A stretch of DNA of 64,000 nt from Paenibacillus sp. HWE-109 (GTDB taxonomy: Bacteria > Bacillota > Bacilli > Paenibacillales > NBRC-103111), in contig NZ_CP091881.1 of assembly GCF_022163125.1 (NCBI RefSeq), positions 8,760,501 to 8,824,500 of the forward strand, in the 5' to 3' direction. Positions 1 through 7,493 of the stretch are shown here, one piece after another. The notes below the pieces were generated by a model. That model ran no database searches. It was not told the origin of the DNA and was given only the letters and a program-made list of their open reading frames with translations. The position numbers and the translations under genes were made by a program. How positions within the stretch are numbered: the first letter of the stretch is position 1; every line of letters begins with the position of its first letter.

Positions 1-1
1 G

Positions 2-127
2 GACCCCGCCATCAAAATCTACGAAATCTGCGACTGGATTGGATATACTGATCAGGATCATTTTCGGGAAAGCTTCAAGAAACAATACGGCTTGACGCCG
101 ACCGAGTATCGGAACAAATTTTTATGA
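2..127 (+). CDS. AraC-family transcriptional regulator, C-terminal end (5' cut by window)
   Basis: The first 41 codons readable in this frame end at a TGA at 125-127 and give the second half of an AraC/XylS DNA-binding domain: an IYEICDWIGY helix-turn-helix segment followed by the hallmark F-R-x-x-F-K-K-x-x-G-x-x-P-x-x-Y-R signature. The rest of the gene lies outside the window, so its sensor domain and effector are unknown. A Fur box lies just downstream. AraC regulators next to Fur-controlled genes are often siderophore-responsive, but that link is inference only. Confidence 0.85.
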   Translation, partial: DPAIKIYEICDWIGYTDQDHFRESFKKQYGLTPTEYRNKFL

Positions 128-173
128 TGAACGGTGTGGCGAGGAAGGGCAAGAAGCTTCTTCCAACTAATAT

Positions 174-203
174 TTGACAATGATAATCATTATCACTTAG
201 AAT
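174..203 (+). promoter_or_regulatory. Promoter overlapped by a Fur box
   Basis: TTGACA at 174-179 and TAGAAT at 198-203 (18-bp spacer) form a sigma-A-type promoter. The spacer holds TGATAATCATTATCA (181-195), a perfect 7-1-7 inverted repeat matching the Gram-positive Fur box. Bound Fur would cover the promoter, so the downstream gene is predicted to be induced by iron starvation. Confidence 0.8.
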
Positions 204-264
204 AGGATTATGATGATTCAGCGATCCATCCCGGATGGATTTCGGTTTAGAAGGAGTTGAGCTT

Positions 265-1092
265 GTGCTGCAACGTTCACAGAAAGATGACAAAAATGAT
301 AACGACAATTTTCTGTTTCACTTTTCCTCCATTAAAATTCTAAAAAATGAAACATTGGTGGCAGCTCCTCTGGGAAGCGGCGTATTCCTTAAACATAAAG
401 AAGGCGATTGGCAGGGCGTGCGTCACGGTTTGCCGGAGGGTGTTCATGTGAATCGGCTCATCGTTCAAGAGTCACAGCTTTTCGCCTGTGCGAATAAAGG
501 GTTGTTTAAGTTCGATTTGGAAAGTGAGCGTTGGCATGATACCGAACTCGCGATTGGCTGCTACCAGTACAAAGATTATTACGGAGTCTCGTGGGCAGCT
601 ACGCCTTATGGCTTGTGGAGCCGCAGTCATCATGGCTGGCAGAAAGCGGCCTATACGCATGCTAAAGTTTATGATTTCCTGATGTATCCACAGTATTTTA
701 TCCTTGCCATAGAGTCCGGTGTTGCCATCTATGATCGTTTGATCAATGAGTGGATGGACTTCCCGATTGGGCAAGGAGTAACTGGCCTTGCCATCTATCA
801 AGGGCACATTCTCGGCGTCACTGAAGACGGAGCTTTACTGCATGGGGACAAAAAGGGCGGCTTCGAGCAAATCCGCTTTCCACATCTATTTCTGTTCTCA
901 ATCGTTACCAAAGGCACGGAAGTATTCGTTTGTACGGACCGCGGCTTATACCGTGTCGGCTATATCCGCAATCAAGTCACCCTAATTTCAGTACGGCTTG
1001 GCTGCCCAGTAACGGACATCGACTGCAACGCTGAAAGCTTGTACATGGCTACGCTGTTTCAGGGCATTCAGCGGATGGAGAGAGACAGCTAA
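265..1092 (+). CDS. Fur-controlled protein of unknown function, propeller-like
   Basis: A 275-residue protein not assigned to a named family. It shows recurring short strands of the type GLFKFD, GLWSR, GVAIYD, GALLHGD and GLYRVG, each about 40-45 residues apart. This spacing suggests a five- or six-bladed beta-propeller similar to two-component-regulator-type or sialidase-like propellers (inference). No signal peptide or membrane segment is seen, so it is probably cytoplasmic. The start is placed at GTG 265 because AAGGAG at 251-256 sits 8 bases upstream; an in-frame ATG at 235 lies before that ribosome site and is unlikely. A Fur-box promoter lies directly upstream, so a role in iron homeostasis or siderophore handling is likely but unproven. 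It is transcribed alone and followed by a terminator. Confidence 0.75.
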   Translation: MLQRSQKDDKNDNDNFLFHFSSIKILKNETLVAAPLGSGVFLKHKEGDWQGVRHGLPEGVHVNRLIVQESQLFACANKGLFKFDLESERWHDTELAIGCYQYKDYYGVSWAATPYGLWSRSHHGWQKAAYTHAKVYDFLMYPQYFILAIESGVAIYDRLINEWMDFPIGQGVTGLAIYQGHILGVTEDGALLHGDKKGGFEQIRFPHLFLFSIVTKGTEVFVCTDRGLYRVGYIRNQVTLISVRLGCPVTDIDCNAESLYMATLFQGIQRMERDS

Positions 1093-1116
1093 CGGCTGGA
1101 CGCAAGTCGCATATTG

Positions 1117-1148
1117 GTAGGGGCTCTCCTTTTTGGGGGGCTTTTTTT
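1117..1148 (+). terminator. Rho-independent terminator
   Basis: A G/C stem with several G-U pairs (GGGGCTCTCC / GGGGGGCT around a TTTTT loop) is followed by seven T residues, 25 bases after the stop of the propeller-like gene. Confidence 0.6.
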
Positions 1149-1182
1149 GATATATAAGCGTCAGAGTTTATATGTTTTGGAG

Positions 1183-1440
1183 TGAACGCGGAGTTGCTCC
1201 AGCTGCCTCGCGCGGATGTAAAGGAACTACGGTATGCTATTATAGCCATAAGTGTCAGTATCGGGAGGTTGGGGGGAACTACAGTGCGTTATTTTGCTGT
1301 TTCATGGGAATTTCAACATTTTTATGGACATAAGACCCTGTAGTTCCGCTATCCCCCTCGCATCCTTACTTTTTGCCTAATTAGCGTCCGCTAGTTCCCT
1401 TACTAGGTTTTGCGGCTAAGAAGAGGCAGATCTATCAGAG
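1183..1440 (+). repeat. Dispersed intergenic repeat, family A, copy 1
   Basis: About 250 bp that recur at 54577-54816 and 57300-57561 in the same orientation. Conserved blocks include AAGACCCTGTAGTTCCGC (1332-1349), a forward GGAACTACAGTGCG segment and a reverse TAGTTCCCTTA segment. Forward and reverse forms of the GGAACTACAG core let the element fold as a large imperfect inverted repeat. It has no coding potential and no transposase. Remaining bases of this gap (1441-1586) hold nothing I recognise except the aroC ribosome site. Confidence 0.8.
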
Positions 1441-1586
1441 TGGCGAAGCCGTTTTTCTTAGGGTTCTTTTCCGCAGTCATAAACTCTCTCTATGCCAAAC
1501 AGCGATTATTCCGATTTCATTTATGCCAACGAAGCGTTTAGAATCATGGATAGAGATACAACAATCGTTGATTAGGAGATGCGCAT

Positions 1587-2642
1587 ATGGCTGGCAACAC
1601 ATTTGGTGAGAGATTTCAAATTATGACGTACGGTGAATCCCACGGGGAAGCCGTCGGAGTCATTATAGATGGCGTGACGCCGGGCGTTGAGATCGATGAA
1701 GCTTATATTCAGGTGCAAATGGATAGAAGAAAACCAGGGCAATCGTCTGTCACTTCGCCTCGTAAAGAATATGACAAAATCCATATCATATCGGGCGTGT
1801 TTGAAGGTCGTACAACGGGAACACCGTTGTCCATTATATTGTACAATACGGACATGAGACCTGAAGCGTATACGGATATTCAACATGCTTTTCGTCCGGG
1901 TCATGCCGACTTTACGTATTTGAAAAAATACGGATTACGCGACCATCGGGGAAGCGGCAGAGCTTCAGGCAGGGAAACGGCGTCCAGAGTTGCGGCGGGA
2001 GCTGTCGCTCGCAAGCTGCTAGAGCGCAGAGGCGTCTCTATTGTTGCCTATACAACCGAGATCGGCGGCATACAGTGCCGTGATTTTATTGAGGATGTTA
2101 TTGAGACTAACCCTGTTAGGGCCTGTGATCCGGAAGCTGCGGTTAAAATGGTCGAGAAAATTGAAGCCTTGGCATTGGCTGGCGACAGCTGCGGCGGCAT
2201 TGTAGAATGCCGAATCCGGGGTGTCGATCCGGGGCTCGGAGAGCCGGCTTTTGATAAGCTTGATGCCGAATTAGCTAAAGCGATGCTGTCCATCGGTGCG
2301 ATCAAAGGGATCGAATTTGGAGCGGGCTTTGCTGCGGCGAGCATGCTGGGCAGCGAACATAATGATCAGATGAATGCAGAAGGGTTCAGCAGCAATCATG
2401 CGGGTGGGATCATTGGCGGCATCAGCACGGGCGCCGAAATCGTATTCCGTGTCGTAGTCAAACCGACTTCCTCCATCTCCGTGCCGCAAAACACAATGAA
2501 CGTGAAGGGCGAGGAACAAGTTATTGTGACCACAGGACGGCATGATCCTTGTATTTGTCCGAGAGTCGTGCCCGTGATCGAAGCGATGGCCTGTCTTGTT
2601 ATTGAGGACCATTATAAGCGTCAGGCTGCTATGCTGTATTAA
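1587..2642 (+). CDS. aroC: Chorismate synthase
   Basis: Converts 5-enolpyruvylshikimate-3-phosphate to chorismate with reduced FMN, the last shared step of aromatic amino acid synthesis. The 351-residue protein starts MAGNTFGERF, then shows the GESHG motif (residues 17-21), RRKPGQS, the FRPGHADFTYLKKYGLRDHRG block, GRxSGRETASRVAAGA and the C-terminal GRHDPC motif. Length and N-terminus match the E. coli AroC class (about 350-360 aa) rather than the about 390-residue AroF of Bacillus subtilis. AGGAGA lies 7 bases before the ATG. It stands alone, with repeats on both sides and no other aro gene nearby, so it may be a second copy (inference). Confidence 0.95.
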   Translation: MAGNTFGERFQIMTYGESHGEAVGVIIDGVTPGVEIDEAYIQVQMDRRKPGQSSVTSPRKEYDKIHIISGVFEGRTTGTPLSIILYNTDMRPEAYTDIQHAFRPGHADFTYLKKYGLRDHRGSGRASGRETASRVAAGAVARKLLERRGVSIVAYTTEIGGIQCRDFIEDVIETNPVRACDPEAAVKMVEKIEALALAGDSCGGIVECRIRGVDPGLGEPAFDKLDAELAKAMLSIGAIKGIEFGAGFAAASMLGSEHNDQMNAEGFSSNHAGGIIGGISTGAEIVFRVVVKPTSSISVPQNTMNVKGEEQVIVTTGRHDPCICPRVVPVIEAMACLVIEDHYKRQAAMLY

Positions 2643-2684
2643 TTGTCGTAAAGTTCCCAAATGAGATAAGGTACGGCAGAAATT

Positions 2685-2718
2685 CCGTGTCTCCAACGAA
2701 TGGAGAGGCGGTTTTTTT
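2685..2718 (+). terminator. Rho-independent terminator of aroC
   Basis: CCGTGTCTCC (2685-2694), a 7-base loop and GGAGAGGCGG (2702-2711) form a stem with one mismatch, followed by seven T residues. Confidence 0.85.
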
Positions 2719-2754
2719 CTATATGAAGGTGCAGGATAAGCTTCTTCCTACTCG

Positions 2755-3060
2755 ACAAAGAAGCCGCCAATTCGCTGTCTGAGCAACGAATAGAAGTCCC
2801 CAAAGACTCCTATTTGGCTCAAACCGCCTCTTTTCGAGTAGATAGAAGCCTTTGGAGGCTCTTATTCGCCAAAGAAGCCCTCAATTCGCTGTCTGAGCAA
2901 CCAATAGAAGTCCCCAAAGACTCCTATTTGGCTCAAACCACCTCTTTTTGAGTAGATAGAAGCCTTTGAAGGCTCCTATATTCGTCCCCAAAGCCTACAT
3001 TTTGCCGTCTGGGCACCGAATATCGGCTCTCCCAAAGCCTCCTAATTCGCTCATCTCCGC
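2755..3060. repeat. Tandem repeat family C, two and a half copies, 114-117 bp period
   Basis: The block starting AATTCGCTGTCTGAGCAAC (first at about 2769) recurs 114 bp later (about 2883) and again in degraded form near 3000. Each unit also carries GATAGAAGCCTTTGxAGGCTC, a small inverted repeat (AGCCTTTGGAGGCT). The same hairpin sequence appears around the IS66 element at 29.5 and 31.1 kb. No reading frame is conserved. It fills the gap between aroC and the next gene. Confidence 0.75.
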
Positions 3061-3147
3061 TAATTTCCCTATTTACTCTCATTTGACGAAATTGATAGAG
3101 TTAGAAGGAGCTTTGCTTGTATGATGGTAAGTAATAGGAGGTGAATC

Positions 3148-3966
3148 ATGCTAGGTGCAGTGATCGGTGATGTTATTGGTTCTGTGTTTGAGTGGCATAA
3201 TGTCAAGTCAACTGAATTTCAGTTGTACGATAGGTTCACACGATTTACGGATGATACAGTGTTGACAGTAGCAATAGCCGATGCTGTTTTGAATAAGACA
3301 AAACAAAGCAACAGGCTATTGGATTACTATGCAAGTAAGCGGCTATACGCTTATAAACTAAGGCAATACGCAAAATGGTACCCAAATGCTGGCTACGGAC
3401 AAAAGTTTGAGGAATGGGCGTCGAGCAGCGACCCCAAGCCGTATCGCAGTTATGGCAACGGATCCGCTATGCGAGTGAGCCCGATAGGATTCGCTTTTAA
3501 CACGCTGGAGGAGGTTCTGAGGGAAGCGAGGAGATCGGCACTTGTAACGCATAATCATCGACAAGGCATTTTCGGTGCTCAGGCCGTGGCAAGTGCAGTT
3601 TTTCTGGCTAGGAACAATAGGCCAAAAGCAGAAATCCAAGCCTTTATTCAGCAGAAATTCAAGTATAATTTGACGCAAAAATTAGATGACATCAGGCCGA
3701 ATTACGCTTTTGATCCAAGCTGCCAAGGATCAGTGCCGCAGGCGATTATCGCTTTTTTGGAGTCGACGGATTTCGAAGATGCGATCCGCAAAGCGATATC
3801 AATTGGAGGAGACAGCGACACAATCGCCTGTATAACAGGAGGCATTGCTCATGCTTTTTATAAAGAAATTCCGAAAGAGATAGTGTCGGAAGTGATGCTA
3901 AAGCTGGATCTCAAGCTAAGGCAGGTTATTGAATTGTTTCAGGATACATACAATGTTCCAATCTAA
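3148..3966 (+). CDS. ADP-ribosylglycohydrolase family protein
   Basis: A 272-residue protein of the DraG/ARH fold, whose members hydrolyse ADP-ribose from arginine or related adducts using two metal ions. Visible motifs are GAVIGDVIGS at residues 3-12, the metal-binding FTDDT at 33-37 (D35, D36) and GGDSDTIACITGGIAHAFY near residues 226-244, which supplies the second set of metal-binding acids. All key acids are present, so it is probably active. Length is normal for the family. AGGAGG with 6-base spacing precedes the ATG. It is a single gene with a convergent gene downstream. The actual substrate (ADP-ribosyl protein, nucleic acid or small molecule) cannot be read from the sequence. Confidence 0.88.
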   Translation: MLGAVIGDVIGSVFEWHNVKSTEFQLYDRFTRFTDDTVLTVAIADAVLNKTKQSNRLLDYYASKRLYAYKLRQYAKWYPNAGYGQKFEEWASSSDPKPYRSYGNGSAMRVSPIGFAFNTLEEVLREARRSALVTHNHRQGIFGAQAVASAVFLARNNRPKAEIQAFIQQKFKYNLTQKLDDIRPNYAFDPSCQGSVPQAIIAFLESTDFEDAIRKAISIGGDSDTIACITGGIAHAFYKEIPKEIVSEVMLKLDLKLRQVIELFQDTYNVPI

Positions 3967-3975
3967 AGTCGCCTC

Positions 3976-5549
3976 CTAAGGAGTCAACCGCCCGTTCCGA
4001 TACTCCTTAGGGGACATCAAGTACTGCTGCTTGAACACATTGGTGAAATAATTCGGCTCATCGAAGCCAATGGCGCAGGCGATTTCGAATATTTTCATAT
4101 CGGTATTGCGCAGCAGGATGGCCGCTTTGTCCATGCGGACGCGAGTGACGAAGCGGGTGAAGCTTTCTCCCGTTGATTTCTTGAATAGCACGCTGAAATA
4201 GCTGGCATTCAGATGAATATGAGCAGCAACATCGGTTAGCCGGCATTCCTCGTTGTAATGCTCTTCGATGTATTTGACGGCACGTTCGATCAGATTGTCA
4301 TTTTTGGAAGCTTGCCAGTTGTTGAAAAGATGCAAGAAGTTCGCTACTTGCTCACTGGCCCAGCGGAGCACTTCCTCGGCGGTCCAATGGGTTTGGGGCA
4401 TGTCGCTGGGAATGCGCGCGAGCAGGTTTTTCTCATCCGGGTCAAACTGCTTCTGAATCGTGCCGAGCAGCGCGATGGAGAGGGAGAGCGCCTGGATTTT
4501 CATGTCATCGAGCGTGATGGCGGAAAGCTCAACCAGCATACGATCCAGCAGTTGAGGAAGGCTTTCTTCCTGTCCGACTAGAATGGCCGACATGAGTTGG
4601 ACTTCCAGTTCCTGCACTTTGGACTGGTTCAGCGACAAGGTCATACCGGAGCCAATGCTGCCGGCGTCCCCCTCACTTCCCCTTGATGCGCTGCCTGCCC
4701 CAGAGCCAGAACCTAAGGCGATATCACATAGCGCTCAGCAAGCGGTTTGTCGGTTGTGGCTTCGTCCATAGTCAGCAGCTTAATGCTGATTTTCAAATAT
4801 TCCTGCGAGGCCTGTTGAATCGCTTCCTGCAAATGTTCATCGATGCCATGCTGCTCCGTGACGAGCACAAAACTATCATGTTCCACGAGCAGAAGACGGG
4901 CATCTAGCCCTGCGCCCTTGAGCAGCTCCTCCACAATATTCGAGAGCGCGAACTGGATTAAACGCATATCGTTTTTTCCGTAGTTTTTGTTCGCCAAATC
5001 TTGTTGATTCATCTGCAGCAGCCATAAATCCTTACCATCCAGAAGGTTAGCAAGGCCCTTCTCAGCATTGCCGCCAGCGGCATACGGCAGATTAAGTAGT
5101 GCTGCGCGGAGCTCCTGATTTTGCTGAAGCTTCTGCTCACCTAGACGCTGCTGCTGCCGGGTATATTTTTCATAGAACCGCTCGGATGCCTTGCTCATAA
5201 CCTGCCTGACATCCTGCTCGGTGCATGGCTTTATTAACAGATCGAGTGCTCCAAGCCGGACAGCCGCTTGTGCGTATTCGAAATTTTTGTAGGCTGTCAA
5301 AATAATAACGATCAGTTCCGGCTGGCTCTGCCGCAGATGCCCAACGAACTCAATACCATCCATGATGGGCATGCGAATATCAGTCAGCACGAGATCAGGC
5401 TGCACCTGTTCGATTAATGCAAGGGCATCTTGACCGTTGCTGGCCTCGCCAACCACCGTCCAGCCTTGCTGGCTGTCTTCGAACATTTTTCGCAGCCCTT
5501 TGCGAAAATTGGGCTGATCTTCCACGATCAGCACTTTACCCTTCAACAT
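3976..5549 (-). pseudogene. YesN-like response regulator interrupted by a frameshift
   Basis: Two frames together make one receiver-plus-AraC response regulator of about 524 residues, the usual YesN length. The N-terminal part (5549 down to 4713) starts at an ATG with GGAGGG 8 bases upstream. It carries the receiver domain with E10-D11 and phospho-acceptor D57 in TDIRMP, then a linker, and stops at TAG. The C-terminal part (open from about 4733 to 3976) starts with a Gly/Ser-rich linker and ends with the AraC domain (ASYFSVLFKKSTGESF, IGFDEPNYFTNVFK). The frames differ by one base, and the switch must lie between about 4715 and 4735. Either the gene is broken, separating phosphorylation from DNA binding, or this is a sequencing error. 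No ribosome site precedes the C-terminal part. It overlaps the kinase gene by 14 bp. Confidence 0.8.
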
Positions 5550-7344
5550 AGGCAAGCCCTCCGTTCTCCATGGTGATATACGGCAAAATAAGACGCATCG
5601 TCGTTCCACTGTCCACAACACTTATGATTTCCAACCGATAAGGTTGACCGTAGACTAACTCAATTCTTCGAACAACGCTTCGCACCCCAAGGCTTTCACG
5701 CCCATCAGAACGCTGCGGCATTGCAGCGCCTTTCATCCCGAGCAATCGCGCAATCGCGGATTCATCCATGCCGCAGCCATTATCCGTCACATCAATTTCC
5801 AGAAATCCATTCGCATTTCGAGCTCTAATGACTAGCACTTTGTGGGCGACTTTGTTGCGGAATCCATGCACGAACACATTCTCAACAAGCGGTTGAAGCA
5901 GGAAACGCATGATTTCACAATCTAAGATGTCCTCATCCGCTTGAATGATGGTCTCCAAATTTGCTTCAAACAGTTCCGTTTGCAGCTTCAAATAATTGCG
6001 CATCTGCTGCAGTTCTTCCCTGACGGTGGTTGGTGTCCGGACCGGCATTAACGAGTATTTGAGCATTTCGGATATCGCTGCAATCAAGGAAGCGGTCTCT
6101 TTCTCATTTTGCAAATAGAGCTTCCAGTAAATTTCATTGAACATATTATGCAGAAAATGCGGGTTCAGCTGCGCTTGCAGCGCCTGAAGCTCGGCTTCCC
6201 GTTCGCTTAGCTGGGTCAGATAGACTTCTTTAATCAGGCGGCCAACTTGTTCGGCCATGGCATTGAAGCTCTCGCCGATGTAGGCGAGCTCATCTTTCGT
6301 ACGAATTTCGATGCGCGCTTCGAAGTCGCCGGAACGCACTTTACGAAGTCCAAGCAGCAGATCCTTAAGTGGCCGCAATAGATTTCCTGTGGACAAGACG
6401 ATCAGGATGCTTGTAAGCAGAATGCTGATTAAACCGGAATATACAATCTTTTGGGAAAGAGCTTTATTTTTAACGCGGATTTCCGCTAGTGAAGTTCCGC
6501 TTACCAGCTTAAACGCGGTTGCCTTCGACTCTCCTTGAACGAATAAATGGTTGTCCATGACTTGAGTTTGCTTGAGGTTGACCAACAGCTGTTGTTTCTC
6601 AGACAAATTCTCAGAAATATTGCTGTATAAAAGTTCATTGTTGTTATTAAACAAGTAAACTTCGCCTGTACCGTCTTTCGTTAATTCTTTCAGCGAGCCG
6701 GAGAAAAATGATTCGTCCATCGCCATAACGAGCACACCGTAAGTGTTCAGCGTACTATTTTTCATGTAACGGGCGACAATAATCGTTTGTCGGTAGCCGC
6801 TGGGCTCAACGGCACTCGGCAAGGCCATGCTGGTCCAAACCAGATTGCCGTACGTATCGCTAAGCTTGGAACGAATAACTTGAAACACTTGATCACTTAA
6901 ATTATTAATGGTGGATGTCGTGTAGCTGAAGTAAGAAGGATTGCCGTTTAGATCATAGAGATACATCCCAGTTATGTAAGGGGCATCCGATTTGATTTGG
7001 AAAATCTGTTCTTCGATCTGCTTTTTATCAAAATACAAATTGAAAGCGTCAGCATCTGCGGCCGAGTTGATCCGTTTAATGACCTGTTCAATCTGGGGAT
7101 TAAACACAATGGTTTGGGAGATGCGAATGATCTCCTGGACTTTAAGCTCCATTTTGGCCAAAGCTTCTTCATTGGTGCGAGAGAACTGCTTGCTGATCTC
7201 TTCTTCAAATAGTTTCAGGTTGTATTGATAGGTCAAATAACCCGTGATGCCAAAGGACAAAAGTATGATGGTAGACAAGCTTAGGATAAGTTTGACGCGA
7301 AAGCTTCGGTTGATTCCAAGCAAGGCTTGCATCCAATTCGGCAT
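5536..7344 (-). CDS. YesM-like sensor histidine kinase
   Basis: A 602-residue membrane kinase. TM1 spans about residues 18-39, an extracellular dCache-like sensor about 40-295, TM2 about 300-320 and HAMP about 321-375. The His_kinase H-box is LNPHFLHN with H396, the N-box is LQPLVENVFVHG (N489), and the G1 box is DNGCGM (521-526). The family phosphorylates a partner YesN-type regulator in response to extracellular sugars or to the binding protein. Its partner follows immediately with a 14-bp overlap and is frameshifted, so the signal path may be cut. The gene is divergent from the inositol operon, but no direct link to inositol can be read from the sequence. Confidence 0.92.
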   Translation of the reverse strand: MPNWMQALLGINRSFRVKLILSLSTIILLSFGITGYLTYQYNLKLFEEEISKQFSRTNEEALAKMELKVQEIIRISQTIVFNPQIEQVIKRINSAADADAFNLYFDKKQIEEQIFQIKSDAPYITGMYLYDLNGNPSYFSYTTSTINNLSDQVFQVIRSKLSDTYGNLVWTSMALPSAVEPSGYRQTIIVARYMKNSTLNTYGVLVMAMDESFFSGSLKELTKDGTGEVYLFNNNNELLYSNISENLSEKQQLLVNLKQTQVMDNHLFVQGESKATAFKLVSGTSLAEIRVKNKALSQKIVYSGLISILLTSILIVLSTGNLLRPLKDLLLGLRKVRSGDFEARIEIRTKDELAYIGESFNAMAEQVGRLIKEVYLTQLSEREAELQALQAQLNPHFLHNMFNEIYWKLYLQNEKETASLIAAISEMLKYSLMPVRTPTTVREELQQMRNYLKLQTELFEANLETIIQADEDILDCEIMRFLLQPLVENVFVHGFRNKVAHKVLVIRARNANGFLEIDVTDNGCGMDESAIARLLGMKGAAMPQRSDGRESLGVRSVVRRIELVYGQPYRLEIISVVDSGTTMRLILPYITMENGGLAYVEG

Positions 7345-7401
7345 CGTAATGACCTCAGTTTCAATAATTTACTCCCTAAAGGATAACATAAAAAATAAAG
7401 A

Positions 7402-7468
7402 TTGCGATGGAAATAAATTTGTTATATCATCGGATTAAGCGCTTAACCCACGAAGATTAAGCGCTTTA
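7402..7468 (+). promoter_or_regulatory. iol operon promoter with two LacI-type operators
   Basis: TTGCGA (7402-7407) and TATCAT (7425-7430), 17-bp spacer, form a plausible promoter. Immediately downstream lie two near-identical palindromes, TTAAGCGCTTAA (7435-7446) and TTAAGCGCTTTA (7457-7468), whose centres are 22 bp apart, two helical turns. AAGCGCTT is a typical core for LacI/CcpA-type regulators. The LacI gene at the end of the operon is the obvious candidate to bind them; CcpA is an alternative. Confidence 0.65.
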
Positions 7469-7493
7469 CCTTACCTTTGAGGGGGAGAAAGCC

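Noticed and set aside
3974..4011. Inverted repeat CCTAAGGAGT / ACTCCTTAGG between the convergent genes as a terminator
   Set aside because: No T-run on either strand and it lies partly within the coding end of the AraC-type fragment.
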